A stretch of 16,814 nt of DNA, from the NCBI GenBank assembly GCA_964350605.1, contig CAYGKP010000033.1, positions 1 to 16,814 of the forward strand. The letters are read 5' to 3'. The notes beneath the pieces were generated by a model that saw nothing but the letters and a program-made list of their open reading frames with translations, was not told the origin of the DNA and did not search any database. The DNA comes from CAYGKP01 sp964350605. GTDB taxonomy: Bacteria > Bacteroidota > Bacteroidia > Cytophagales > JAAEPT01. The translations under genes and the position numbers were made by a program. Positions 7,433 to 16,700 of this stretch are shown one piece after another (position 1 is the stretch's first letter; each line of letters opens with the position of its first letter).

Positions 7433-7840
7433 TTAGGCAGGAACCAGGACGGTCGCCTTTCCATCCAACACCTTTTTTCCCGATTGGTTCGAAACTGTGG
7501 TCGAGAGAACCACCCGTTTTTTCTCTTCGTCCCGCTCAATGACCGATACCTCGACCGTCACCTCGTCCCCCAAAAAAACAGGCCGCAAGAAGGCGAGCTC
7601 CTGCCCCATATAAATCGACCCTTCGCCGGGTAGCTCCGTGCCGATGAGTTTCGAGATCAGTCCCGCGCTAAGCATCCCGTGGGCAATGCGCTTGCCGAAG
7701 CGGGTGGTCGCGGCATAGGCCTCGTCCAAATGAACGGGGTTGGTGTCGCCCGTAACGCGGGCAAAGTCCTCGACAAGCTGAGCGGTGATGGTCGTGGTCT
7801 GCTGGGTCTTCGTGCCCAGCGGCAATTCTTCAAATGTCAT
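7433..7840 (-). CDS. MaoC-like (R)-specific enoyl-CoA hydratase (PhaJ type)
   Basis: A 135-residue single hot-dog domain protein that hydrates trans-2-enoyl-CoA to (R)-3-hydroxyacyl-CoA, or acts in the reverse direction. The catalytic dyad is clear in FARVTGDTNPVHLD: Asp32 and His37, matching Asp31/His36 of Aeromonas PhaJ. The helix that follows, FGKRIAHGMLSAGLISKLIG, carries the conserved HGML. FLRPVFLGDEVTVEV is the usual strand block. Length fits single-domain PhaJ. It starts at ATG 7840, 11 bases after the dehydrogenase stop, and ends 9 bases before ispG, so it is in the middle of an operon. An SDR next door could act on the 3-hydroxyacyl or 3-oxoacyl product, but that pairing is inference. 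PHA synthesis cannot be claimed because no synthase gene is present. Confidence 0.9.
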   Translation of the reverse strand: MTFEELPLGTKTQQTTTITAQLVEDFARVTGDTNPVHLDEAYAATTRFGKRIAHGMLSAGLISKLIGTELPGEGSIYMGQELAFLRPVFLGDEVTVEVSVIERDEEKKRVVLSTTVSNQSGKKVLDGKATVLVPA

Positions 7841-7851
7841 GGGAATCGAGG

Positions 7852-8559
7852 TTACGGCAAGTCGCCCAGTTGCGGGCGCAAGCGGATTTCTTCAATGACC
7901 GTGCGGTCGGACACTTGATAGGCACTCAGGATCGCCAGGGCAATGTCCTCGGGCGGCATGAGGCGTTCGGGTTCGAAGGGTGCGCCTTCCCAGCTTCGTG
8001 TATAGGTCGCACCAGGGAACACACCCGTAACGCGCACCCCTAGCGTTTTATACTCCTCACGAAGCTCGCGGGTCAAGCCGTAAAGGGCGTGCTTGGAAAT
8101 GCAGTAAGACCCCCCGTTCGGGTAAGCCATCAGACTGGCTGTCGAGCACATCGTGAATACATGCCCTTTGGCCGCTGCCACTTCGTGAAACAAGGCACGC
8201 GTGAGGTAGTAGACACTCGCCACGTTGGTCTGCATCTGGGTTTCGAAGGCCCCCTCGGCTTCTTCGTGGATCATGCCTGGCAGGTAGACCCCCGCGTTGT
8301 GGATCAGTACATCGACAGTTTTGCTGACTTGTTTCACCTGCTGGGCAAAGCCTTCGACATCGGCCCGCTGGCTGATGTCGCCCACCAGCGCAACGACGAG
8401 CGACCCCCCAATGGCTTTTAAGTCCTTTTCCAAGGCAAGCAACGCCTCGGCGCTGCGCGAAAGGGTAGCGATCCGGAAGCCTTCTTTGGCGAAAGTCAGG
8501 GCCGCGGCCCGGCCGATGCCGGCGGTGGCGCCCGTGATGACGGCGATGGGTTGACTCAT
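7852..8559 (-). CDS. Short-chain dehydrogenase/reductase (SDR family)
   Basis: A 235-residue classical SDR, an NAD(P)-dependent oxidoreductase. The Rossmann motif TGATAGIG lies at residues 9-16. Arg35 after the second strand suggests NADP(H). Asp61 begins the DIS segment. NAG is at 88-90 and the structural Asn at 112. The catalytic set is Ser139, Tyr152 and Lys156 (SYCISK). C-terminal PGATYT (182-187) is the usual strand-end loop. The ATG at 8559 gives the standard SDR N-terminus; the frame remains open upstream only as an antisense shadow of the permease gene. It heads the minus-strand operon SDR-hydratase-ispG-small membrane protein and is divergent from mlaE. Substrate unknown: 3-oxoacyl-CoA/ACP reduction would fit its hydratase neighbour, but the sequence resembles general SDRs more than a typical FabG. 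Confidence 0.92.
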   Translation of the reverse strand: MSQPIAVITGATAGIGRAAALTFAKEGFRIATLSRSAEALLALEKDLKAIGGSLVVALVGDISQRADVEGFAQQVKQVSKTVDVLIHNAGVYLPGMIHEEAEGAFETQMQTNVASVYYLTRALFHEVAAAKGHVFTMCSTASLMAYPNGGSYCISKHALYGLTRELREEYKTLGVRVTGVFPGATYTRSWEGAPFEPERLMPPEDIALAILSAYQVSDRTVIEEIRLRPQLGDLP

Positions 8560-8634
8560 GACACGAAACTCGCGAATTCTGCGGGCATCCGGCAAACCCA
8601 TGCCCACACGCCACGCCTTTTGTATCTTCCCCCC
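8560..8634. other. Divergent intergenic region between the SDR and mlaE genes
   Basis: This 75-base spacer separates the two divergent operons and must hold at least the promoter of the minus-strand operon. By eye I find no convincing -35/-10 pair on either strand. TGTATCTT at 8621-8628 resembles an extended -10 for the plus strand but would leave almost no leader before the GTG at 8635. No hairpin or operator is supported. Confidence 0.4.
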
Positions 8635-9390
8635 GTGGAGGAACGATTTCCCCTGAGCCTCGTGCGCAATTTCGGGCACTTCTGCCTGTTCATTGCGCGC
8701 ATGTTTACCCGCCGCGAGAAAAGCCGCGTGTACGTGCAACGCTTTTTTGAAGAGGCGCAGGTGATCGGCATTGACTCGGTGTTCATCGTGGTGTTCATCT
8801 CGTTGTTCCTTGGCGCGGTCTCGGCGGTGCAAACGGCATACAACCTGACCACGCCCTTCATTCCCAACAGTGTCATTGGCCTATTGGTCCGCGACATGGC
8901 ACTCTTGGAACTGGCACCGACCATCACCTGCATCGTCCTGGCCGGTAAAGTCGGCTCAAACATCGCTGGGCAATTGGGCACCATGCGCATTTCCGAGCAA
9001 ATCGATGCACTCGAAGTGATGGGCATCAACTCGGTCAGCTACCTGGTGCTTCCCCGCATGCTCGCCGCGCTCATTACCATTCCCCTGCTGGTCATCCTCT
9101 CGGACTTCTTAATCATCCTGGGCGGGTTCATTGGCGGAGTATTCACAGAAGCGGTCACTGAATACGAGTACGTCTACGGGTTGCGCGATCAATTCGTCGC
9201 CTTCAACGTCTTTTTCGGGTTGATCAAAAGCCTGGTCTTTGCCTTCTTGATCTGTTCGGTTTCTTCCTTTAAAGGCTACTACACCCGTGGGGGTGCCTTG
9301 CAAGTGGGCCGTGCGTCGACTGAGGCGGTCACCAACTCTTGCATCGCGATTCTGTTTGCTGACTTCCTGCTCGCCAACCTGCTGCTCTAA
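8635..9390 (+). CDS. mlaE: MlaE-family ABC transporter permease
   Basis: Inner-membrane permease of the Mla/MCE-type lipid transporter, which moves phospholipids between the inner and outer membranes. About 251 residues are read from the GTG at 8635, giving a normal length for the family. A TTG at 8551 would push the protein into the SDR gene, and ATG 8701 would cut off the amphipathic N-terminus; both are less likely, and GTG 8662 is possible. The family core is present: GSNIAGQLGTMRISEQIDAL followed by EVMGINSVSYLVLPRMLA (the cytoplasmic helix that contacts the ATPase), then FKGYYTRGGALQVGRASTEA. Several long hydrophobic segments surround it. The ATPase gene begins 3 bases downstream. Confidence 0.93.
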   Translation: MEERFPLSLVRNFGHFCLFIARMFTRREKSRVYVQRFFEEAQVIGIDSVFIVVFISLFLGAVSAVQTAYNLTTPFIPNSVIGLLVRDMALLELAPTITCIVLAGKVGSNIAGQLGTMRISEQIDALEVMGINSVSYLVLPRMLAALITIPLLVILSDFLIILGGFIGGVFTEAVTEYEYVYGLRDQFVAFNVFFGLIKSLVFAFLICSVSSFKGYYTRGGALQVGRASTEAVTNSCIAILFADFLLANLLL

Positions 9391-9393
9391 CTC

Positions 9394-10269
9394 GTGATCG
9401 AAGTCAACAACATCCACAAAGCCTTTGGCAAGAACGTGGTCCTCGATGGGGTCAGCGGTTCGTTCAAACCCGGGGAAACCAGCCTGATCATCGGAGCCAG
9501 TGGTACTGGGAAGAGCGTACTGCTCAAATGCATCGTGGGGCTCATCAAACCCGACCAAGGCGAGGTACAATACGACGGGCGCGATTTCATTGGAGGCAGC
9601 GAAGAGGACATCACCAAGATTCGCCGCGAGATCGGCATGCTGTTCCAAGGCAGCGCCCTTTTTGACTCGAAAACCGTTGAGGAGAACGTCATGTTCCCCC
9701 TCGACATGCTGACCACCATGAGCAAGGAAGAGAAACTCGACCGGGTGAATTTCTGCTTGCAGCGTGTGAACCTGGTCAACGTCAACCACCTCTTCCCCGC
9801 CGAGATTTCGGGTGGCATGCAGAAGCGTGTGGGAATCGCGCGGGCCATTGTTCTGAATCCTCGGTATCTGTTTTGCGACGAACCGAATTCGGGCCTCGAC
9901 CCGCAGACCTCGATCACCATTGACGAGCTGATCAAAGAGATCACCGACGAGTTCAAGACCACAACCATCGTGGTGAGCCACGACATGAACTCGGTCATGG
10001 GCATCGGCCAGCACATCCTCTACCTGCACAAAGGCCACAAGCTGTGGGAAGGCGACAATCACCAGATCCTACACAACGGCGTGAAGGAACTCCAGGAGTT
10101 CATTTTCGCCAGCAAGTTGGTGCGCGCCCTGAAGTCTCAGACGGTCGATCCAGATTCCAAGGGACCCAAAAGTGACTTCGCCAACGCCGAGGAAAAGGCC
10201 GATAAAAAGAAGAAAGCCCAAAAGGAGTCGGACAAGAAGGCCAAGAAAAAGAAGGACAAAGAGGAATAG
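9394..10269 (+). CDS. mlaF: MlaF-family ABC transporter ATP-binding protein with Lys-rich tail
   Basis: A 291-residue ATPase that powers the MlaE permease. Walker A is GASGTGKS (34-41). The Q-loop is in GMLFQGSALF, the signature motif is ISGGMQKRVGIARA, Walker B with D-loop is YLFCDEPNSGLDP, and the switch histidine is in VVSHDMNS. Asn instead of Thr in DEPNSGLDP fits what I recall for Bacteroidota MlaF. The start is GTG, 3 bases after mlaE. The last about 50 residues are a low-complexity Lys/Glu/Ala/Asp tail (for example EKADKKKKAQKESDKKAKKK) beyond the normal ABC domain, probably disordered. No MCE-domain (MlaD) gene follows; the next gene is convergent, 6 bases away. The substrate-binding partner must be elsewhere. 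Confidence 0.95.
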   Translation: MIEVNNIHKAFGKNVVLDGVSGSFKPGETSLIIGASGTGKSVLLKCIVGLIKPDQGEVQYDGRDFIGGSEEDITKIRREIGMLFQGSALFDSKTVEENVMFPLDMLTTMSKEEKLDRVNFCLQRVNLVNVNHLFPAEISGGMQKRVGIARAIVLNPRYLFCDEPNSGLDPQTSITIDELIKEITDEFKTTTIVVSHDMNSVMGIGQHILYLHKGHKLWEGDNHQILHNGVKELQEFIFASKLVRALKSQTVDPDSKGPKSDFANAEEKADKKKKAQKESDKKAKKKKDKEE

Positions 10270-10275
10270 GGGTGA

Positions 10276-13200
10276 CTAGAACAGCGCGGTCACTTGCATG
10301 CGCCCCACGTGAATGACCGCCGCCGATTCGGATTTTCGACCCTCGTAGTTCAAGCTGATTTGCAGGCCGCTGGCCAACCGCTGCTGCATCTGGAAGTTCC
10401 AGTTGTAATTGGCCCCCTCACGTAGGCCCTCCAACATCTCGAAGCCAAGAGCCGTGGTTTCAAACAAGGCATCCTGGTTCTGGCTGATGCGAATCACGCG
10501 GATCCGCCCGGTGAGTGTTCGCTTGCCCGCTTGGCTACCGCGGGCTTGCAGACCAAACTCGGTGAAGTCCGCCCGCTCAGGGCCTTGCTCGTTCACTTTG
10601 AAAGCCCGGGAGAAGGTGGCCGTCAAGCGAAGTTTCCCCGTGGGCTGAAAGGAAAACTCCGGGGTAATTCGCCGCTCGACGACGCGGTAGTTGTTGGCCG
10701 TCAGCACGTCCGAGCTGGCCTGACGGGTGCGTTGCTTGAGGCCCAGTTGGGCAGTGAACCGCCGTTGGATCGTGACGCGCGAATTCTGTTCCCACTCAAC
10801 GGTTCCGGTTGAATCAAAGCCGTCGGTCAGGAGTTGTTTGCTGCGCTGGCTGCGATAGGTCAGGTCCAACCCGTAGCGCGGGTTGGAACGGTTATAGAAG
10901 AAGGTGCTGCGGATTTGCTCTTGCACTGAGAGCAGGTCCTCGTTGGAAATCTGGTTATCGAACGGAATGAAACGTTTGGCCAAGTCGCTATTAGTCAGCC
11001 GCTTGTTAACGTTCCAGGATGTCAGATTCGAGAAGCGAGAAAACACCCGCAGGACCCCACTACGTCTGGCCCACCCACGCGGTGCTTGCACATCGACGCG
11101 ATAGTTGAAGGTGTTGGTGAAGGCCTTCACAAACTCATCGGTCGGCACGAAGGCCTTAATGAATTCTTGTTGGCCAGTGGCTACCTCAGGCTTGAGCGCG
11201 AACTCGTCGAGGTCTTGCAGGCCGTTGCTGTTCTGGTCACCCAGGTAAATGTGCGTCCCCTCGCCCAACGGCACTTCCAGGAAAATGAACTCGCGGCGCA
11301 GCTCGCGGCCCGTCGCCGCCGTCAAGACAAGCTCGGAGCGGATGTGTCCTTCCAGCATCGTGGCGTTCAAGTCGAAACGGCCCTGAACAGTCTCTTCAGT
11401 CGGCACATCGCCTTGGCCCGTGTTGATCGAACGAAGGGTTCGGTAGGTGCCTTGCAGACGCGTAGTGACGTTCTCGCCCAGCGGCATTTGCAGGATGCCA
11501 TTTCCCATTCGCGTTACATAGCGGCGCGCAAAATCGCCATTCAGTGTATCCTTATCCTCGCGATAGACGTAGTCGGTGTAGAGCTTCACCCGCGAAGTGT
11601 CGTTCGTCTTCAAGTACGGCCGATACTCGATGAAGTTCATCGCCGTACGTAAGGCATCGCCGCTTTGACGCACTTCGTTCTGGTCGGTTGTGTACCGAAA
11701 CCCGGGAATCAGGGCACGGTTCTGCCACGAAACATCGCCCACGATGCGCTGCCAGGTGTTGAGGATCGAGTCCTGTGAATTGCGAAGCAGGAACGTCTCG
11801 CCATGCACGAGCAGATGCGAGCCCAGCAGTTGGGTCACATGCCCTTCCTGTTGCCAGCCATCCACGTCGCCGATCTTGTTTCGCAAGCTGCCCCGGTAGG
11901 CAATCGAGTGCTGTTTGTCCTTCTCAAGTCCCACCGAAACGTTGGCAATCCGGTCGGTCGAAAACAAGTTCTGATCCGCGCCCCAGTCCCGGTCGAACTC
12001 GACGTATCGGAAGTAGTCAATGGGCCGGAAATCCTGCTCGTTGTACTCAAAGTCCAGGGCCGCGTTCCACCTGTACCCAGGCAGCGGGCTGAAGTCGCGG
12101 CCCTTGTTTCGGTACCCCACTTTGACTGCTTGGCCCTGGTTGTCTTCATCATCAATCGGCGAGTAGAGGTTCAAGTCTTCCTGGCTTACCGCCCACTCGA
12201 CCCACAACTCCTCCGACTCGCGCAACTGCACCGCCATCCCCGTGGTGATCACTTGCTTGCGCTTTGGGGTAGGCACCACGCGCACCGGGCGGTAGTCACC
12301 TTGTGGGATGCCTCCAATGGGGTCGACGTACTGGTAGATCACGCCATTGGCTGTGGTCTGACTGCGGACGTAGTCTCCGCCGTTGGGGCCAAAGTCGGTG
12401 AAGGTGACTTGGAACTGCGCACTGTCCGAATTGGTCGAGAACACAAAGCGTTGGATGCCAAGAATCGTGTCGGATTTGTAGAGGATTTGGTTGTCGGAAA
12501 AGTCCACAATCCGCGAGCCGTCGATCACCGCGTTGTCGATGTCGTCGCCGACCAAACTCAAGGTCTCTTGGTCGGCGACACTCAACTCCTGGTCCAGTGG
12601 CCGGTTGGGGTTGTCCTTCTCGCTGTAGTAGTTCACAAAGAAGGACACCTTCCCCAGTTGCTGATGGTGGCTGGCGGCCAAGTTGGTGCGTGCATAGTTG
12701 TTGTCCGAATACTCGAACTGGACGCGGATGCGGCTGAATTGGGTGATGATCACGTTCGGGGTGAAGGTGATTTCCGCCGTGTTGTAGTCAATGACGTAGT
12801 CGTAGTTGAAGCCCCGTTGTAGTAATCGCCCATCGAGGTAGATCCGCTCGGAACCCGCCAGCACGATGATGAACCGCTCGCCGTTGGGCCTTGCAAGCGA
12901 TACGGACCCTGCACCCCCTCCAACGGCTGTACGACCTGGAAGGCGAACTTTCCTTTCGAAAAGCCGATACCCACTTGGCTTTCACCCAAAAGGGACGAGT
13001 CGGCTCCAAAAGAGGTCTCGAATTGGCCGCCTTGTACGTTTCGCTGGAACTTCAGGAAGTAGTCACCCCGATCCTCTAACAGGTAATCTCCCGCCGTCAG
13101 GGTGCTGCGCCCGCCGCGGAGTTCCAGGTAGACCCGGTCAAACTCCTGTAACTGTTGGGTATTTCCCTCGGGCTGGACAGGAATGCTCTGATCGGAGATG

Positions 13201-13726
13201 ACCGCAGTGAGCTCGATGTCCTCAGTCAGTTGCCCTTCCATTTGCAGGTTGAGCGCCGAGTTGACAAACACATCCTGGTTGTTACCAAAGGAAATTCCCC
13301 GCGAGATGCTGCCGTTTTTACTGAGCCCGGGCGTCGCGAAGATCTCCTCCCGCCCATCGCCCACGCCAAAGACCGGGTAGCGCGGGTCACGGTAGATGGC
13401 CGCGGAATCATAGATCGCAATGTCGCGGTGATAGCTCGGCCGACGTGGATCCACCGGCAGCCGCCGGTAACAAACAAAGACACTGTCGCCCACTCCCGCA
13501 CCATTGAACCGGGCGAGGCCGCTTTCCAGGTCATACTCCACTTCCACGGCTGAGCCATCTAGCCGCTCCGCCCGAATGGTGCTCGAAACGACAATCTGAC
13601 TGTCGAGGCGGAAGGTCTTCGCATCAGCAACCACCCAGCGACAGGCTTGGCTATTGAGGCCCTGCCCGTAGACACTCAGCGAGCCGAGTGCGCAAAAAAA
13701 AAGAGAGCGATTCGCCGAGCGACCAT
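10276..13726 (-). CDS. Large outer-membrane beta-barrel surface protein; two frameshifts as sequenced
   Basis: One gene appears in two overlapping open frames (N-terminal to about 12888, C-terminal from about 12885). Restoring one base at each of two homopolymers gives 1151 codons (1150 residues) starting at ATG 13726, directly after the kinase stop (TAGATG). The restored start MVARRIALFFFCALG, then SLSVYGQ, is a good signal peptide (Arg-Arg, hydrophobic core, Val-x-Gly cleavage site). The N-terminal region contains SRGISFGNNQDVFVNSALNL and IPVQPEGNTQQLQEFDRVYL, a pattern I associate with large uncharacterised Bacteroidota outer-membrane proteins. The next 800-plus residues alternate polar and aromatic/hydrophobic residues as in barrel strands, and the protein ends in Phe, a typical barrel-insertion signal. 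DQNSNGLQDLDEF (11200-11238) is an EF-hand-like calcium loop. Function unknown; GTG 13634 is unlikely as start because it removes the signal peptide. Confidence 0.75.
12886..12888. other. Apparent single-base deletion (GGG run) in the barrel gene
   Basis: On the minus strand the frame reading ...GPYRLQG continues as PTASGSSSCW, which does not look like the family. One extra base at the CCC run gives GPYRLQG-P-NGERFIIVLAGSE, joining smoothly to the downstream frame. The codon at 12886-12887 has only two bases, so one C (G on the plus strand) seems to be missing. This is either a sequencing/assembly indel or a real mutation. Confidence 0.75.
13694..13702. repeat. Nine-base poly-A/T tract in signal-peptide codons of the barrel gene
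   Basis: Nine A's on the plus strand (nine T's in the coding strand) begin 24 bases after the ATG at 13726. With nine, translation from that ATG ends at TGA 13678-13676 after 16 residues. With ten, it enters the long downstream frame through a complete signal peptide; with eight, it stops at a TAG further on. The tract is the longest homopolymer I noticed in the window. It is a possible slippage site for polymerase or for the sequencer. Confidence 0.8.
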
Positions 13727-16700
13727 CTAACGCTGTTGTGCCCGTGGCAATGTGACGGTGAACGTGGTGCCCTCCCCTTCGCGACTCTCAAAGCTGATCT
13801 CGCCGCCCGCATGCTCTACCCCGCGCTTGGCTAGCGCCAACCCCAACCCCGAGCCCGAGAACTTGGTCGAGAAGTTCGGCAGGAACACCTTGTGTCGAAT
13901 GTCCTCGGGAATGCCCTGGCCGTTGTCGGTGACTTCCATGACCGCATAGTCCGCCTCCTCCCGCAGTCGCACTTGCAGGTGCGGCTCGGTGTCCGAGGGC
14001 ACCGCTTGGATGCCGTTGAGAATCAGATTGGTCAGGATGCGACCCATGAGTTTCCGGTCCCCCCACACAAAGCAGGGGCCCTCTGCCGCTTCCAGATTAA
14101 CGTGCACCCGCTCGTCTTTGGTATGCAAGGCCACTACTTCTCGAGCCACTTCGGCCCAATCGAAGCGTTCGCTGATTGGCGTTGGCATCTGAGCGAACGA
14201 CGAGAACGAAGTCGCAATGTCCGAGAGGGTCTCGATCTGAACCAGAAGCGTTTGGATGGTTTTGTGAGCCGCCTCATCGCCCCGACCTTCCATCAACATA
14301 CGCTGCTGAAGGTGTTGAAGCGAAAGTTTCATGGGAGTGAGCGGGTTCTTTATCTCGTGGGCCACCTGGCGAGCCATCTCGCGCCAGGCACTTTCCTTCT
14401 CGCTTCGGGCCAGGGCTACCCGGCTTTCCTCCAGCTTGTCGAGCATCGAGTTGTATTCCCGCACTAGCAGGCCCACCTCATCGTCAATCGTCCAATCGAT
14501 CTTCTCGTTCTGGGCCGCAAAACTGGTTCGTTTCAACTTGGCAGCAATCATCCCCAAGGGCCGCGTCAAGCCCCGGGCCGCGACATAGGCCACAACCAGG
14601 AAGAAGAGGAAAATGGCCACGAAGATGTTCAGGATCGTGCCGACTACATTACTCTTCTTCGACTCCAAATCATAGGCCGCGTTGTAGAACGGTAAGCTCA
14701 TAACCCCCACCAAGCCGCCGTCCTGGTTCGAGCGCAATGCCAGATAGACCACGTTGTAGTCCAACCGCCCAACTTGCTCGGAAAGAATGACTTTTCGTTC
14801 GCCTTGGTCGATGATGCGCTCGTAGGCCAAGGGGTTTATCAGTTCAGGCAATAGCCCACCTTCGAAGACAATCGGCTGGCTGGAGGCCAGGAGCATGCCG
14901 CTTGTGCCATAAAAGTTGATGTCTGACTCGGTAAAGCGCCCGACCTGTTTAATCGCTGCGCGGAAGCCTTCGAGGTCCAAATCATTCTCGCGGAAGCGAT
15001 CCACCAGGGTCACAAGGTTGTAGCCCACTCCCTCGGCTTTCTCGCCAAAGTCGTTCAGTAGGTCACGCTTATAGTTGCTGTTGATCGCCCCGATGGAAGC
15101 CAAAGTAATGATGAGCAACGGCAGCAGGTAGGTGATCGAAAGCACCAATTGAATCCGCGTGGAGAGTTGGGTTTGCCGGCGGCGGGCCCGCAAGGCCAAC
15201 GAAAGCGCACCCAGCCAAAGGGTCACGGCCATGACCGCCCAAAGGAACAAGAGCGAGAAGTTGGATAGCAGCCCGATCCAGCGGCGATCCTCGGTCGAGA
15301 CCACAATGTGCTCGCCTTGGGAACCTAGGGTATGGTAGTGCAAATACCCGTCGAGTTCCGTTTGGTGGCCCTCGCTCACATGCGGTAGAAGGCGGTCCAA
15401 AAAACGGCTTTGGTAGTGAAAGCTTCCGAAACTGTAGAGCAATTCACTACCGTTGTAGACCGCGTAATTGTAGTCGTTCTCGTAATACGATTCGAGCAAG
15501 CGGTTGTCAACTAGTAGACGTGGAAAGACGCTGGAAGGAAGAATCTTCTTCAGCCGCAGGTCGAGGGCCACGTGCCCCACCAGGAAGCTGTCGCGGCGGA
15601 TGGGGATCATCTTCAAATAGCGCTTGACCCCGTACTTGTCGAACTGGCGCACGATGTAAAGCCCCTCGTATTCGGTGGCAAACTCGGGAGCTTCGAAGCG
15701 GTCATAGTAGTCGATGCCTCGCTCGGGGTGGTTACTGAAAAAGATCGAGTTGCCTTTCGCATCGAAAACATCCACGCGGATTTCGTATTGATCAAAGTAG
15801 TTAGAAAGGTGGACCCGGCTAATCTTCTGGGCGATGGTTCCCTTTCGTGCCATTGGCGAGAGAATCACCTCAGCAAGGAATGGGTCGAATTCCACTTTCT
15901 GCGCGGCATCCTCCAGAAGGAATTCCGCCAGTGGATCCCCTTCCAGGTAGAGCTGTTCGGCGAAATCCTCCTTGTAAAGCGTCGCGCTGCGACGTGAGTG
16001 TTCGCTGAGGGCAAACGCGGCAATCAAGGCAGCCAAACAGCCGCCCATGATTAGGTACAGATACGAGATGTAACGAAAGTGACGCAGCGTCTGGTGTAGC
16101 CGCTTGCCATAGGAAACCCCGATGTACAAGGCTCCTACGGCAATGGCCTGCCAACTGCCTTCCGAGATGCCCCAGAAGGCCACCAATGCCCACAATGAGC
16201 CGCCGAAGATGAGTACGTAGCCTGTCAATCGGTTGGGTCGGTAAAGCACCGAGAAGAATTGTACCAGGAAGTGAAGCCCCAAAAACAGCAGTGTTGCGAC
16301 AACCAGGAACAACACCATGTAAACTGCATGGTATTGACCGAAGCGCACGTTGCGCGTAAGGTCAAACTCGACTTGTGAGTGCTCGAAAAGCCCCAGGAAG
16401 AAGTCGGACATCCAGATAACCAGCCCCTGTGCGGCCACGACCACTAGCAAAGCAATGATGGCCCGGTAAACTCCTCCAGGCGGCCGACGAAAACGCCGGA
16501 GCGGACGATAGCGGGCCAACTGGCGCAAAGATTCCCCGACCAGCAGGGCAAAGAAGAGAGTGTTTAGCAGTAGGTCGCCCATCGACGGGGCCACCAGCGC
16601 CGAGGCATAGAACAGCGGGCTGAACAAATCCCAATCGCGCCAAGAGAAAGGAAAGTCATAAGCAATCAGCAGAAGGCGAATGCCGAGCAGGCCCATGCAC

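Noticed and set aside
8551..8634. TTG at 8551 as the start of mlaE
   Set aside because: It would overlap the divergent SDR coding region and add 28 residues unlike MlaE N-termini; GTG 8635 gives the usual length.
8560..8832. N-terminal extension of the SDR gene by 91 codons
   Set aside because: The standard SDR beginning is at ATG 8559; the extension is antisense to mlaE and is polar and His-rich.
9109..10062. A 317-codon open frame on the minus strand across mlaE/mlaF
   Set aside because: It lies antisense to well-supported genes in GC-rich DNA, has no recognisable domain, and its composition is that of a complementary-frame shadow.
11803..12822. A 339-codon plus-strand open frame inside the barrel gene
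   Set aside because: It is antisense to the barrel gene, has no recognisable motif, and is rich in Val/His/Arg as expected for the reverse frame of such a sequence.
13632..13634. GTG 13634 as the start of the barrel protein
   Set aside because: The frame is open further upstream and yields a convincing signal peptide once one base is restored in the poly-T tract; starting at 13634 would leave an outer-membrane protein without an export signal.
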